Assembly (NCBI GenBank): GCA_002335605.1
Contig: BEDY01000002.1
Coordinates: 1,116,001-1,180,000 of the forward strand
Direction: 5' to 3'
Length of the DNA: 64,000 bases
DNA from: Prillingera fragicola
Taxonomy: Eukaryota > Basidiomycota > Tremellomycetes > Trichosporonales > Trichosporonaceae
A program made the translations under genes and the position numbers. Shown here in pieces: positions 10,316 to 22,553 of the stretch (its first letter is position 1; each line of letters opens with the position of its first letter). A model generated the notes under the pieces. That model was given only the letters and a program-made list of their open reading frames with translations. It was not told the DNA's origin and made no database searches.

Positions 10316-11573
10316 ATGGACTTGAACCATCCTCTTCTGCTAGCAGGAGACGACGAGCCGAAACCCTTCCCCGAGTCCTTTCCTCAACTTCGACGTTTGG
10401 ACCGCGCGGTGATCTGCACAATCTGCAAGGAGTTCTTCAAGGGGCCAGTTAGCATTTCATGCGGGCACTCCTTCTGTTCAGCTGTGAGCTCATATGAAGG
10501 CTGCTCCCTTGCTAATAGCTGCAGTGCATCCGGGCCTTTCTCGACGTGTCAAAGAAGTGCCCCAGTTGCCATGAGTCCACGAAGGAGGGGTCGGTCAGGC
10601 GTAACCGTGCCCTGGAGGAGATGACAGACGCTTGGGAAGCAGCACGGTAGGGCATATTACCACGCTCCTTATTGACACTCGCTAGCGACTCGATTCTCCA
10701 GCTCACGCGACCTCCGCGTAAACGCGCAAGAGATTCTGGAGGTTCAACGACGTCCTCGAAGAAGGCACGGAAGGGCAAGGAGCCAGAGGGCCCGGCGCCA
10801 GCAAGCGACGTTGAGGTTGTGGCCGACTCTAGCGACGTGGAAATTACCGGAGAACTGGCACAGGACGGTGAGTGGTGTATGGGACACGCTGAACTATTGC
10901 TCACAACATAGACGAAGCTCCGTGCCCCATGTGCGGGACGCAAATGGTCATAGCACTCATTCCGTCACATATTGAGCGCGGCTGCCCTCCTCCCAAACCA
11001 AAAGTGGCATCGGTCAGCTCTGGGAACCAGAAGGCCGACTGGAAGAAGGTCTTCTCGGGAGCTGGTAGCGGCAAGGACAAAGTGTATGGACCACAGCAAA
11101 GGCATTTGCTAACCTAGGCCCAGGACGGAGATGAAGCGCATCGTGAAGCCCAACTACAGTCTCACAGGGATAACGGAGCTTCGCGGCCTGCTATCGGTGA
11201 GTTCAATGCGTCATGTATGGGCTTCCCACCTGCTGACAATGACAAGGAGTACGGGCTGCCAACCGCTGGTGACCGTCCTATACTGGAGAGCCGATTCCAA
11301 GAGTGGACAGTGCTGTACAACGCCAACCTCGACACATCACATCCCGCTTCGCTGTCAGCTCTCCGCGCACAGCTTGCGAATTCTGAATCGGTCCGGCGGC
11401 GAGATAAGGAGAAGGGAAAGGATGAAGAGGTCGAGGCACTGCACACCAAGGACGGTCTGAAGCGACATGCAAAGGAGCAGCGGAGCGAGTTTGACCGTTT
11501 GCGCCAGGAGATTATCGAGCGCAAGGAGAAGCGCAGTGGACGTGGTGCTGATACACCGATCGAAGTCGAGTAG
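10316..11573 (+). CDS. RAD18: E3 ubiquitin ligase RAD18 (post-replication repair)
   Basis: Six exons (10316-10483, 10525-10646, 10686-10867, 10912-11083, 11118-11196, 11247-11573) give 349 residues. A RING finger is at about 34-75 (CTICKEFF, CGHSFC, CIRAFL, CPSC). A UBZ-type zinc finger CPMCG...H...C lies near 161-185. A SAP-like DNA-binding helix pair follows at about 215-265 (VPRTEMKRIVKPNYSL, ELRGLLSEYGLPTAGD). RAD18 with RAD6 monoubiquitinates PCNA at stalled forks. The C-terminus is a charged coiled region. It diverges from GCS1 across 290 bases. The donor at 11084 (gtatgg) was chosen because the neighbouring GT breaks the frame. Confidence 0.9.
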
Positions 11574-11880
11574 TCACGCTGTGCATGCCAATGCTGTTCG
11601 GCCCCGAAGCCATGTTACTATGATGTACTATCACAAGAGGCTTGGCCTGCAACGGCTTTGATTACATTCATCTGGCATAATGTCCGTATATGTTGTGCGC
11701 AGAGTCGGGCGCGGGCGTGTGCCCTGTTGAGTACCCGATGGGTCTATGCTAATCTATGACAACGCAGGCAGCTGCGTAAAGGATTGGTTACTTTGGTGCT
11801 GATATGGGTGTCCGGTGCGTCCGCGAGGCGGCCGCTTTTGGCGCAAATGAAGACAAGAAGGAGGGAAATGAACAACGTGA
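11574..11880. other. intergenic between convergent RAD18 and GT61 gene
   Basis: About 307 bases holding the two 3' ends. Nothing else is recognisable. Confidence 0.5.
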
Positions 11881-13823
11881 TTATGCGGCTTTCTTGGACG
11901 ACCTGTCGACCAGCAACCTCTGCTCAATAAGCTCGGCCACAGCCTTGCCGTTGAGAGGAATGTCGTTGCCTTGGAAGCCGTCCGGGTATGCGACTGGAGG
12001 GGTGTTGGGGTATGTGAAGCTCTCGCTTCCCCACCAGCCGTAGTGGCGGACGCCGAGGGCACGCGACGTAAACTCGTAGTCTTCGGCGAATCCCCCAGGA
12101 TAGAAGAACTCCATGACCGTGGCACGGGGGTTGAGATTGTTCATCCAGATCAAATGCGTGAGACCGTTTCCGTGCACACCCATCATAATAGTCGTGCGGG
12201 CGGCCAGGCGAATTTGTTCGTCACGGGTGAACTTGTCCATGGCAACAATGTTGACCTGAGATTGTCAGCAGCTTGTCGAATGTAGAACTCATGCGACGTA
12301 CCTCCCATCCATACTTCTTCTCCAACGCCTGGAGCTCCTTGACAAGCGTCTCATGATCCTTCTGGCGCAACATACGACGGCCCCAGTCTTGACGACTGAC
12401 ATAGGTGATGACTGGGTTTCCGGGAGAATATTCACGCAGCGGGCGTTTCTCGGGCTTGGCCACTGCGGCGGACTTGCGCTTGTCCTGGGCATCACGCTTG
12501 GCGCCAGCTGCGCGGGGAGTGTCTCCTTCAAAAACGGGCACATCATTGGCATCCTCGTGTTCGCCTCCATCAGCGTTGCGACGAACCCACTGGGGCTGGT
12601 CGTTGGCGTCGTTCGAGATGTCGTGCTCCTCGAGGGCAGTCACGTCAAGATCGCCATCGATTCCAACTCCAAACTCTTCGAGGTTGATCTCAGCGACGCC
12701 GGCACCGCCACCGCCGACGAACTCGAGCAGGTTGCGGCGAATGGGCGACCACCAGTAACGACTACCGGGGAGAGTTACGGCTTCTGAGGCAGTTCGCCAC
12801 GTCTTGGCAAACTCGAGACCACGGAAAGCAGCAGCACGGTCCGCAAAGACGACCCGCTCCATCACGAAGGCACGCTGAGTGTCGGCTCGGTCGAGAAAGT
12901 CGTTTTGGTACTCGTAGGACATGGAGGGGAAAATGGCGCGAGAGAGGAAAGAGTTCATCTTAGAGTAGTCGTTCCACTTGCCGGCGGCAACGTGGGGCAT
13001 CATCATGCGTGAGGGCGAAGGAAGGTGCGTCTGGCCAGCGGCGTTGATGGAAGGGTCCAGGGACGAATATGTGCGCCAGAGGCCAAACAGCAGCTCGGCG
13101 GCGAAATGGTAATAGTGATCCAGGAATTGGGGAGGGTCATTGACGAGGAATGTCGTGCCCGCCACGCGCGAAGCAGAGTGGCCCCACAACCTCTTGGCCT
13201 CGGAAGGGAAGACGATACGCATGTCGCGTTCTGTGGGTTCACTGGACGCATCAGTAGGAAGTCTATAGCGGAGCAAGGCAAGACTCACCGCCCCTTGATG
13301 GAGGCCTCGTCGTTCCAAATTTCTTTACCAGTCGAGGTCATGTGACGCAACAGAGGAATACTCGAAGGGTGGTCGGTAACGATGTACCAAGTGCCGTTGA
13401 AGAGGTAGATCGCGTCAAAGACAGTCCATCCTGAAGTGTGGTCAGTGCTCCGATGGAAGGTGCTACCGAGCGAGACTCACCAGGCGCGTGTGCGAGGACA
13501 TCGGTCCTGAGCGCACCCTCATCGCCCCACTTGACCTTTGCCTCGCTCATGGCAACTGCAGGCTGCGCGTAGAGTTGGCTGCTGTCGTCGACCGAGTCTC
13601 CCCAACGGTCGACAGACGACGACTTGCGGCCGCCCTTGCCAGAGCGCCAGTCACCGTTTCCATTGCCCTGACGACCTCCTATGCCGAGCTTAAAGCCAAG
13701 TAGCGAGTCCGACCCAGACGAGTCTGTGAAACGGAAGGAGAGGTCGAGTTGAAGGAAGAGTCCAAAGAGGACGATGAGAATGAGGACGAGCAGAATGTCC
13801 CGACGGGTGACGTGCCAGAACAT
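11881..13823 (-). CDS. GT61-type (DUF563) type II membrane glycosyltransferase
   Basis: Four exons (13823-13481, 13430-13289, 13241-12302, 12255-11881) give 599 residues. The start MFWHVTRRDI is followed by one hydrophobic segment, giving a short cytosolic tail and a Golgi/ER-luminal catalytic part. The C-terminal block GVHGNGLTHLIWM, then NPRATVMEFFYPGGF, is the conserved core of the GT61 family, which includes plant core beta-1,2-xylosyltransferase and animal EOGT. FLDHYYHFAAELLFGLWR is another family-like segment. A roughly 100-residue charged insert (about 340-440) interrupts the catalytic region. Donor and acceptor sugars cannot be read from the sequence; a role in capsule, wall or glycoprotein glycans is inference. 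Confidence 0.75.
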
Positions 13824-16800
13824 GCTGCCAATGTGCGGGCGTTGCCGAGTCGACAAACCGGGAAACGCTCGTGGAGAAGAAATGTGTCCTATGATGGGAG
13901 GAGGACGAGTGGGTAAAAGAGAAAGTGGCCGCGAATGAACACGACAGTGAACGCGCAGTCCCCGGTCCAGGCGGGGGGGCACACGGTGGTATCTAGGATG
14001 CTTTAAAGTGTGGGGCGAGTGGCGTTGGTGAAACTAGGACAAGAGTAGGGCAATGTAGGCCTTTGTTTGTGAGCTGGTGGCACCCGTTTGATGAAGTGGG
14101 TGTTACGCGTTAAGTGGTGGTTGACAAGTAAGAATTGAGAGTGTGATGAAGGTCGAGCGACGGCAACGGAGGATCTTCATCTGCGCGTGTGCACCAGCGT
14201 GGCCAGCGCACCGGCCGGCGTCGTTGCACGTCTGTCATTACAGTTGCTACATGCCATGTCCTGCGTACCTGCGTCTCCTGCCAGCTTCATGCAAATCATG
14301 CTGGGATGTGACGTTGGCAGGGCAACCACACCCTGCCATCCGAATCCCCCTCCTCCCCGGCTTTTGCGCCATTGCAATTCCTGCTCAATGGGACTCTTGA
14401 CCCTGCAGCAGGTCTTGTGCTCCTGAGCTCCTGATCTCACGGCTCTGTCCCTTCCCGACCGGGCACGCCTGACGCCTGCTAGTAGAAATCCCCGTTGCTG
14501 CTATGGTGCATGGGTGCGAAGACTCAGTCGCACAGGGCTCGTTCAGGAAACATGTTCCGGTCGTTTGTTGTTGGAGCTGCTACCCTGGGACTAGACGGAG
14601 CCATGCCTTTGGTCTGCATAGATGTAGCAATCTCAGGGACCTGGCTCCAAAATATCGGGACGGTCGTACCCATCGGTACCCAGCTTTTCCTCCCGGACCC
14701 TCGATATCGTTATGTCGCGTCCCACCTTGTGCCTTTGCCTTCGAGCATTAGCTCAGCTCCCAACCTCCCAACCGCCAACCTCCCAAGCGATGCGCAGATC
14801 AACAATAGGACGCAGAGCTGCAGAGGACCTGAGGCCAAAGGGCAGGCAGAGAAGATCCACCAGGCCCCAGGTGCATTGACACATGTCAGAAAGTCCCTGT
14901 AGTTCAGAGGTACAAAGGCTGCAAAGGCATGTGAGGGTTTACAGCTTTCAGGGCACAACTTACCATCTCCCCTCTGGCCTCTGGTGCTCTGGCGATCTGC
15001 GTAATCACTCGTCCGGTTCCTTGTCGCCCGACTTTCCACTGGCCACTATGCACTATGGGCGTTAATAATCATGACAATCACTTGCCGTGCTAGATCTCTC
15101 AACAGGGTCCAGGCCAGCTCCGGAGTACTATATACAGCACTCGTAAACATGTCGCCGATTGTAGATCACCAATTTGAATGCATCATTCTCGGCATCTCAT
15201 GGCCTTGTCAACGCCTGACCGCCGTGGTAAAGCGAAACTGAAAACCCACAGCTCAGGTGGTGGCCGGTCGTTCGTTGCCGGGACCCGCGTCGCACCAACA
15301 GGGGAAATCACTTCATCACAATTGAGACTCGCACGGACGGTTTCAGCGACTGGGCTGCGTCGTCAACTCCTGAACATGAGACCTACAACAGGCTGCTTGT
15401 TGCAGACCTAAATGTACGTAGAATCACATCCAGCTCTATCACTGGCCACTGGATCGACGCCGACATGGCCACCGCGTACATCGGGCTTCTCGTTACCATC
15501 AACATCATGCGTTTCGACCAGATGCCTTTGATGATTGGCATTGTTCGTTGGCACAGCCATTAACCAGACTATTTGTGAAAAGCTTGCCGTCCCTGGTGGA
15601 TAGGATGATAAGCATAGCCTCTGTGAGGCGAGGTGAGATGTGTAATGTGTACCTTGGTAAGGTTCGCACAGTTATGGCTGACCAGTGTCCTCTGAGCCCT
15701 GGCCTCCGGGCCTCTAACCGGCTGGCACACGTCTTGCTCTTTACCAAGGCACCTGTACCTCGCACTAGTGGCAGTGGCAAGCTGAATATCGAGGGCCACG
15801 ATGCCCAACCCGACTAATCCCATTGAAGTCCTTCCTGCACGCTGCTCTGGTCGCACAGACTCTAGGCAGGCAAACTTGCATGCTGGCTAAGCCGCCTTCT
15901 TCCTCGCCCGAAGGGAGGGGAAGGCGAGGCGCACTGTGAACCGACATGTTTGGTGACACTTAGAGTGCAAAAGCCTAGTCAGTAATGCCATCGGCGGCGC
16001 TCTCAGCCTCCAGATTCCGCATGAACCCAGATGTTCTTTGAACGGGACTGCCGACTCAGCACCCAGCATTGGCCATCTTCGTGATGAGCTTTCCGAAGGT
16101 GAGACTGAGCTTCCCGAAGCTTGAGATGAGATGACGTTAAACGTGCGCCAACAGATGTCAGTGCGCTGGTGCTTTTGATATCGCAAGGTGGTGCATTGCA
16201 TGCGCAAGGCTTGGTGCAAGTCGTACAACAGTTTCTAGTAGAGAGCTGGACGGTCATCCTCGAAGCGTCGGTTACATCGTTACTCATCCGTCTTGCCTGG
16301 AGGCAGACCACATGGCTGAAGCATTCGCTGCGCATGTCAGCAGAGCTTGGATTCAAGTCTCACTTCAATGACCTCGAAGCGCTCACGGGCCTGGCTTTCG
16401 CCGTCGGCAATGGCGATGTATGACAGCAGAGGAGGGTGACCCACGACGGACGCCAAAGTGTCGCGGTGCTGATGCGTCATCCACTCGCTAGGCCGTTGTC
16501 AGCATTCGCGGGATACAGCAACACATAGATACATACTACTTGGTGGTGTCGGCGTGTCCGGTGCCGGTGTACCGTGCGTGGACTGGAAGCCGTTAGCATA
16601 CTATGCCGATGGCGGATTGGGGCGAGCAGAGGTCACGCACGCTGCTCAAGAGAGGTGTTGGCTGTATACCTGAGCTCAGACTGAGTAGTCAGTAATAGGC
16701 CAAGCCGGTTTCGGCGTCATGCTCACCATGGCGGGTTGAAGGGCTCGTTGATGAACATTATTGTGAGTGTGATGAGTGACCTGACAAGGCGGCACTGAAC

Positions 16801-17104
16801 CGCCACAATCTGAAAATGCCGAAATACCGTCACTGTCCGCGCTCACTACCCACTGACGGTGCCTCTTTGCTGGACGAGGTGGATAGTGCATGGTGGTGAT
16901 CCTTTAGCGACAACCAAACGACCCTCAACACCATTACATACGCATCGAGTGAGTTCCGAGGGACTAGCTGCTGCTTTGGAGGGCTCCCAAAGCAACGCCG
17001 GGAACTTGCGCTGACATGTCTTCTTCTCTCCCTCCCGCCACCGTCCGCCTTCCTCCCAACTTGATTGGTGTCATCGCGTCACCTGTTCCCAAACTAGAGC
17101 CAAC
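13824..17104. other. gene-poor intergenic region between divergent GT61 gene and NOT2
   Basis: About 3.3 kb without a gene I can support. It must contain the promoters of both flanking genes. Short ORFs on both strands have no recognisable family content. One ATG-less open stretch at 15231-15563 reads more like real protein and is listed separately. Confidence 0.5.
15231..15563 (+). other. orphan open reading stretch, possible exon or gene relic
   Basis: One frame stays open for 110 codons to TAA at 15561 and has protein-like composition, for example HFITIETRTDGFSDWA and HWIDADMATAYIGLLV. It has no ATG before the middle. A possible acceptor (cacag) lies at 15247-15251. I cannot assemble a complete gene around it or name a family. 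Confidence 0.25.
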
Positions 17105-18840
17105 ATGAACCGGCAAGGAGGTGCGGCTGTCCGATAGTTTGCCTGAGAGTCTCTGCTGACTTGGATCCTAGGCCAACCACGACAGACTGGAGCTGTGCCC
17201 GTTGGATTTCGGTCAACGTCAGGCGCACCTGGATCCCAACCAAGCCCCGCCAACGGCATGTACTACACGCCTACTGGCCAGCACGCCGCAAGTGGCACCG
17301 GACATCAGTCCACGCAGGCCGGACGCACTGGTGTGATGGGACAACAATCCCTGCAAGGTGGATTTCCACCAGCCTCGGGCGCGCTGGGACGAGGGGGACC
17401 GCCTGGCTTTGGAGGAAGAGGTTCGGGTGGGTGTGAATGCGCGATGAGAAGGGAGGGGCGTCCGGAAGCACTGGTCCATTCAGAGAGACTCTGCTTGCTA
17501 GGATGCCCATCTCGAGCTCGAGTGATTGGACGGTATGTCTGACAACAACAGCAGACCCAAATGACTTTCCCGCCCTTGGCTCACTCAATGCGAACCACAG
17601 CCAACACGGAGGCGCCAACTCGACATATGCGTCTCAGGCTCAGCCGTCTCAAGGTGGATCCAACCAGGGTCACCTGCAACAGCAGCTGTATATGCACCAG
17701 CAGCAGGCGCAGCAACATCAACAACAAGGCGATTCGGGGCTAGCGCCGCCACCGCCACCGGGCCTTGCCGGTCCCACATCCTCATCCTCGCAGCCCAACG
17801 GCACCCCAACAGGTGGCGAGGGATTGCGAGATGACTTCCCCGCATTGGGGGTTGGAGAAAAGGATCCAAGGGTTAGGAAACACAATATTGCTGGCGCTAA
17901 CCAAACCAGATGGTGAACTTGCTCAAGATGCCAGGACAACAACAGCCTAGCTCACCCCAGGCTTCCTTGAATGGGCCCAGCACATCCCAGTCGACGGCAG
18001 CAACGCCTTCTACAAACCCTCCGCATCTTTCGCAGGGAGGACCACCCTCAACGGCGGACTCTTCGTGGGCCCGGCAGTCTCCCTCACGGCCGAACGAACC
18101 TCTCGTCCGCCCTGTACAGCAGATCATGTCGTCGCCCGTGGACAAGTGGGGCCTAAAGGCTCTTCTCTACGAGATCAGGACGCAGATGGGCAAGGGAGAC
18201 CGGGGAATGCTCATGTTTGGCGAGGACTTGGCAGACCTTGGCGTTGACGTTTCATCGTCCGAGTGAGTGACAGACATTTGACCCACACTGACAAAATAGA
18301 CCTCTGTATTCGTCATTCGTAACACCTTGGGTTGAGCCCAACTCAATACAGCATCCGCCCCAGATCGAGGACATGTTCGTCATTCCAAGCTGCTACCACG
18401 TCGTGCCACCACCTGTGGAGACCAAGCTGCCCAACTTTTCCGAAGAGACGCTGTTCTACATCTTCTATTCGGCTCCCCAGGATGCCGTTCAGCTCATGGC
18501 TGCCGAGGAGCTTTACAACCGCGGATGGCGCTTTAGCACGGATCTCCGTGTGTGGCTCACCTCTGGTCCACTTTCGCAGATCGACCTCCACACAGACGCC
18601 GGCTCGCACCCTTCGGTCGTGCGCGGTCCGTTCACGGTCTTCAACCCGGCAAGCTGGTCGCGCCAGGACACTGCCGCCGACTTTACTGTGGACGTCTCGG
18701 CGATTGAGGCCACACGTCCTGCAGGCGTGATCGTTGCTGAGAAGTCGTCCCGCAAGGAGAACAGCCGCAGCCCGAACGGCACTAATTCGCAACCGCAGCA
18801 GCCACAGCCGCAGTACCAGAACCTGCAGACGGCCCACTAG
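17105..18840 (+). CDS. NOT2: CCR4-NOT complex subunit NOT2 (CDC36)
   Basis: Five exons (17105-17120, 17172-17426, 17552-17871, 17910-18262, 18300-18840) give 494 residues. The N-terminal half is Gln/Gly/Pro-rich and carries two DFPALG motifs (NDFPALG, DDFPALG) typical of NOT2. The C-terminal NOT box runs from DKWGLKALLYEIR through FVTPWVEP and FSEETLFYIFYS to YNRGWRFSTDLRVWL. NOT2 scaffolds the deadenylase complex with NOT1 and NOT3/5. Exon 1 is 16 nt. The 125-nt second intron ends in a tandem cagcag acceptor, so an Ala may be included or skipped. Confidence 0.93.
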
Positions 18841-19111
18841 CTACCTATCGCCGCAGAACATGCCTGTCGCGCACTAGCTGGGTCTAGGGCGCATTTGATA
18901 TTATAGGACGCATCGTGCAAAGCGATAAAGTGAAGACGTAACACCACATGCAGCAGATGTCCATGCTCAGGGTTGATGGGATTCGGATCCGAGCGAGTCA
19001 CATGGGACGGAGATCAAGCAGTGTCCGTCAATATTGTGCAGTCCACTCCTCTTGGCTTCCCTCTCGCGTCTTCTTCACCACATTCTCCGCAACATTTAGA
19101 TACAGATACCA

Positions 19112-22100
19112 ATGCCTAGACAATCATTCAACGACTTTCTAAACACTCCCGGCCCATCTACGCCCCGTGGAGGAGGGACAGGTCGAGGGCGAGGACGAGG
19201 ACGCGGCCGAGGCCGAGGAGCTGGTGGCGCAGGGCGCGGAGGAGCCAACGTGCGCGGCCCAAGTGGCGTGTATGGAGCCGACTACTCCAGCGTTGGCTTC
19301 GACTACTCAAAGGTCAACGCACAGAGGTACACACGCATGGGTGAGCTAGGCGTTCCAATGTTTGCCACCACTAACGGATAGAATACTCTGTGCAGCCTTT
19401 CGGTCCCGGAGCTAGTGGCGACCGAGGACGAGGTCGTGGGCGCGGCCGAGGTGTACCTCGCACGCCGTTCGCGCCGCGTCCTCCCAGTGGGTCACAACTA
19501 TCGCCAGCACGGTCAGGAACGGCAACGCCTATTACTGGTGGCCTGGGATTCCATGTATCGCGTCGTGGAGGCGGAGCTGCTGCGAATCCAGTTCGACGCC
19601 ACGCAGGCGGACTTGTCACCTGGGGAGGTGGGATGGCACCGCTGTTCGTAAAAGCAGGGGAGTTGTTTAGGGACGGAGAGGTCGAGGTTTACAAGCGTGA
19701 AGGAGGTATGTCCAGTAGGGATCTCGGGCTGCACCTTGCTCATTCAGCAGATCACCTCGTTGTCGACGTTTATCCCATGTCGGACCCTAGTGCTCCTCAG
19801 ATGCTGGACCTGCGAGACGACGCCGAAATTGAGATTCGTCCTGGCGAGGAGGAAAGTGCCCAGCAGCTGCTGGGTATAGTGCCTACCAGCGACGAGCCTA
19901 CGCCTGCGGACACAACCCGCTCACACTCACCTGATGACGAGGATGAGCCTACGCTTGCGGACACGACCCGCTCACACTCACCTGACGAGGATGATGGTGC
20001 TGAGAGCGAGGATGAGGCCGATGTGGAGGATGCTCTGGGGCAGCCCCTTGGAAGTGAAGAAGCTGTTTCCGAAGACATCTCAACAGCCGCCATCAACGCC
20101 GCAGCTGTTGTCACCGCCGAGGCCATCGTAGCCGGGACACCATCTGCCCGTGATCCTGTCGTTGCCCTCCAAGGCACAGATCAGTCGGTGGCCATGGACA
20201 TTGAAGTCCCGGCTAGATCTCCAGTGGCATCGGATACCTTTGAGGAAGCCAGCGACGAGGAAGATGCTGGAGATGACGACACACTCTTCTACGTGGACAC
20301 CACGGGCAATGCGTCTGATTCGCAGCTCTCCTCAGACGCTAATGACGAGGACACCTCTACACTCTTCTTTGTGGATACAACAGCCACAGAGTCGTCAAGC
20401 AATGCCCCCATCTACAATACCACGGCTGCCGAGCCACTTGGCGCCGGACAACTGCGCAGCCCCGACTTGGAGGACATTGTCTTCCGTCCTCAGATCCTGT
20501 CCGACCCCGTGCCCTCTGCTTCGACATCACGCGCTCCCGTCTCAAGCGGCTTTGAGCTTCGTGGCGTATACGTGGATCCTCGCGTCTCTATGAGCCGCAA
20601 GAGTCGCAAAGCCGCCAAGAAGGAGAAGCGCTCACGCAACAAGCGTAGCAATCGCGGTCGTAGCGACCCAGCGCCTCGAGACGACTCTGACATCGACTGG
20701 GGTAAAGAAATGCCTGGTCCCAGAGCCACTGCAGATGACGTGGACATTGAAGTCGACGTTCTTGGTCGGGCACTCGCGGATGCCGATCTCGAAGCCGATG
20801 TCGACCCAGATCTTGACTCGGACGCGATGCGTCGCTGGGGAGAGGGTGCTGCGGCAATTGGCGCCGACGGTGATGAGATGATCGCAATGGAGACCGACAG
20901 CGATGAGTGGTCTGATAATGAGTTTGACAACGAGCTCAAGGGCCGCGCCAAGGCCTTGGGGCAACAGGTGAGTTACCGTTTGCTTGTGAGCTGACCTCAG
21001 GATCCGCTTAGTTTGGCTTCATCATCCTCAGATGATGACGAATCTGACGACTCAGAGGACGACGAGATCTTCGAAGCCCTTGCAGCAGCGTACGACAGCG
21101 AGAATGCTCGCGATGACGATGAGGACAGCGATGACGACGAGGACGATGCCCTCTTTGCTGGACATGATGCCTGGGGGGCTGATGATGAGGCTGCATGGTT
21201 TGCCGACAGCATGGACGCCGCTCTTGATCGTGGGGTCATGACTACCAACCGCAAGGAGCGCAAGCAAGTTTTCCGTGCCGTGGTGAACGGGACATTTGAC
21301 GAAGCTCTCCCCATCGGCAAGTCTATCAATATGTGCAAGCTAACGGGTGTGCAGAGCCTGTTAAGCGCGACAAGTATGGCAAGCACATTCCCCCCGCTCT
21401 TCAAGATCAGTGGGAGCGCGATCGTCAAAAGAAGGCCGAGAAGAAGAAGGACCGCGAGCTGCAACGCCTTTTGGCTGCCATTGACCCCTACAGCAAGGGA
21501 AAGTTCAAGGGAAAGAAGGCGTTGAAGGGCAAGGCAGCCGCTGCATCTGTTGCACACCTCATACCTCGCTCGGCGGCTGAGGTCGCGGAGCTCTTTGACA
21601 TCCCGTCCGATGATGACGGTGGATGGGGCGCCACTTTGATCAAGGGCAAGAAGGCTCGAGCACTGCTTCTGCCTCAAACACTGCAGCAGGTGAATGCCCA
21701 CGTGCTAGAGTTTTTGGAAGATGCAGGCAAGACGACCCTACCACTACCAGCTATGGACAAGGAAGGGCGCAAGAAGGTGCACATGCTGGCCGAGTGCTAT
21801 GGACTCAAATCCAAGTCCAAGGGGAAGGGTGTTTCGCGATTCCCGTGAGTACCATGGAGGCTGCACAAGCTGACTTGGCAGTATTCTCATCAAACTTTCG
21901 CGTTCTGGACTTCGGGACGGCGACAAGCTAGAGCGTTTACTCACCGCGTCTGCCAAGAGCGGACCTCAGTTCTACAAGGCGTTGTATTCACGCGGCGAGA
22001 AAGGAGGCCCTCGAGTCAAGCGTGGCACCGGTTCCTCGGCACGTGTTCGTGAAGGCGAGCATGTTGGAGAAGGCGCCGAGAAGATTGGAGAGGACAATGT

Positions 22101-22482
22101 CGGACACAAGCTGCTGAGCAAGATGGGGTAAGTGTCTCTGCTCGTTTTTCTGGGGAAGAAGCGCATCCTCGTTTACGGGGACTGCCTTCAACGCGGACAA
22201 CGCGCCTCCGGCACTTCGCAGACTTGTTGGGAGCTCGGAAGCTGGCTAAGACTGCACCCCCTTCCGGCGTCTTGCGATTCACTTCGCGATTGCACCACTA
22301 CGTGTTGCCCCGGACCCAGTGCTGACCATCGCAGTTGGAGCGAAGGACGTACCATTGGACGAACGGACGGAGGGATCGACGCTCCGTGAGTGTCTGCGCG
22401 GAAAGATGTTGAAGCAATGTTGCTAATCGGCCGAAGTATTGTCGCAGTCGTCAAGTATACCAAGAGCGGCCTCGGTGCCTAA
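19112..22482 (+). CDS. SQS1: R3H and G-patch protein, SQS1/PFA1-like
   Basis: Seven exons (19112-19340, 19382-20967, 21001-21316, 21355-21844, 21882-22127, 22335-22385, 22437-22482) give 987 residues. Two Arg-Gly-rich stretches open the protein, followed by a long acidic region with imperfect repeats. An R3H domain (GRKKVHMLAECYGLKSKSKG) lies at about 850-890. A C-terminal G-patch (GHKLLSKMGW, EGRTIGRTDGGI) ends in KYTKSGLGA. In yeast Sqs1 is the cofactor that activates the DEAH helicase Prp43 in ribosome biogenesis. Intron 3 (21317-21354) is GC-AG: only the gcaagt donor keeps the frame. The fifth intron is long (207 nt) and splits the G-patch. Confidence 0.85.
19890..19992 (+). repeat. tandem in-frame repeat in SQS1
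   Basis: Two adjacent copies of a roughly 17-codon unit with the shared core ADTTRSHSPD are encoded here. The DNA copies differ only at scattered positions, which suggests a recent local duplication in the disordered acidic region. Confidence 0.7.
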
Positions 22483-22553
22483 CACCTCCACTGCATGCTC
22501 CTGCTCGCATGGTCCGGCTTGCAACGAACCACTAGCCTCGCCTTGAATCTTAA

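Noticed and set aside
10868..10911. Read-through of RAD18 intron 3
   Set aside because: It adds a stop before the UBZ finger; splicing restores CPMCG.
14495..14902. 135-codon plus-strand frame in the gene-poor region
   Set aside because: Composition is not protein-like, there is no splice context and no family match; treated as chance.
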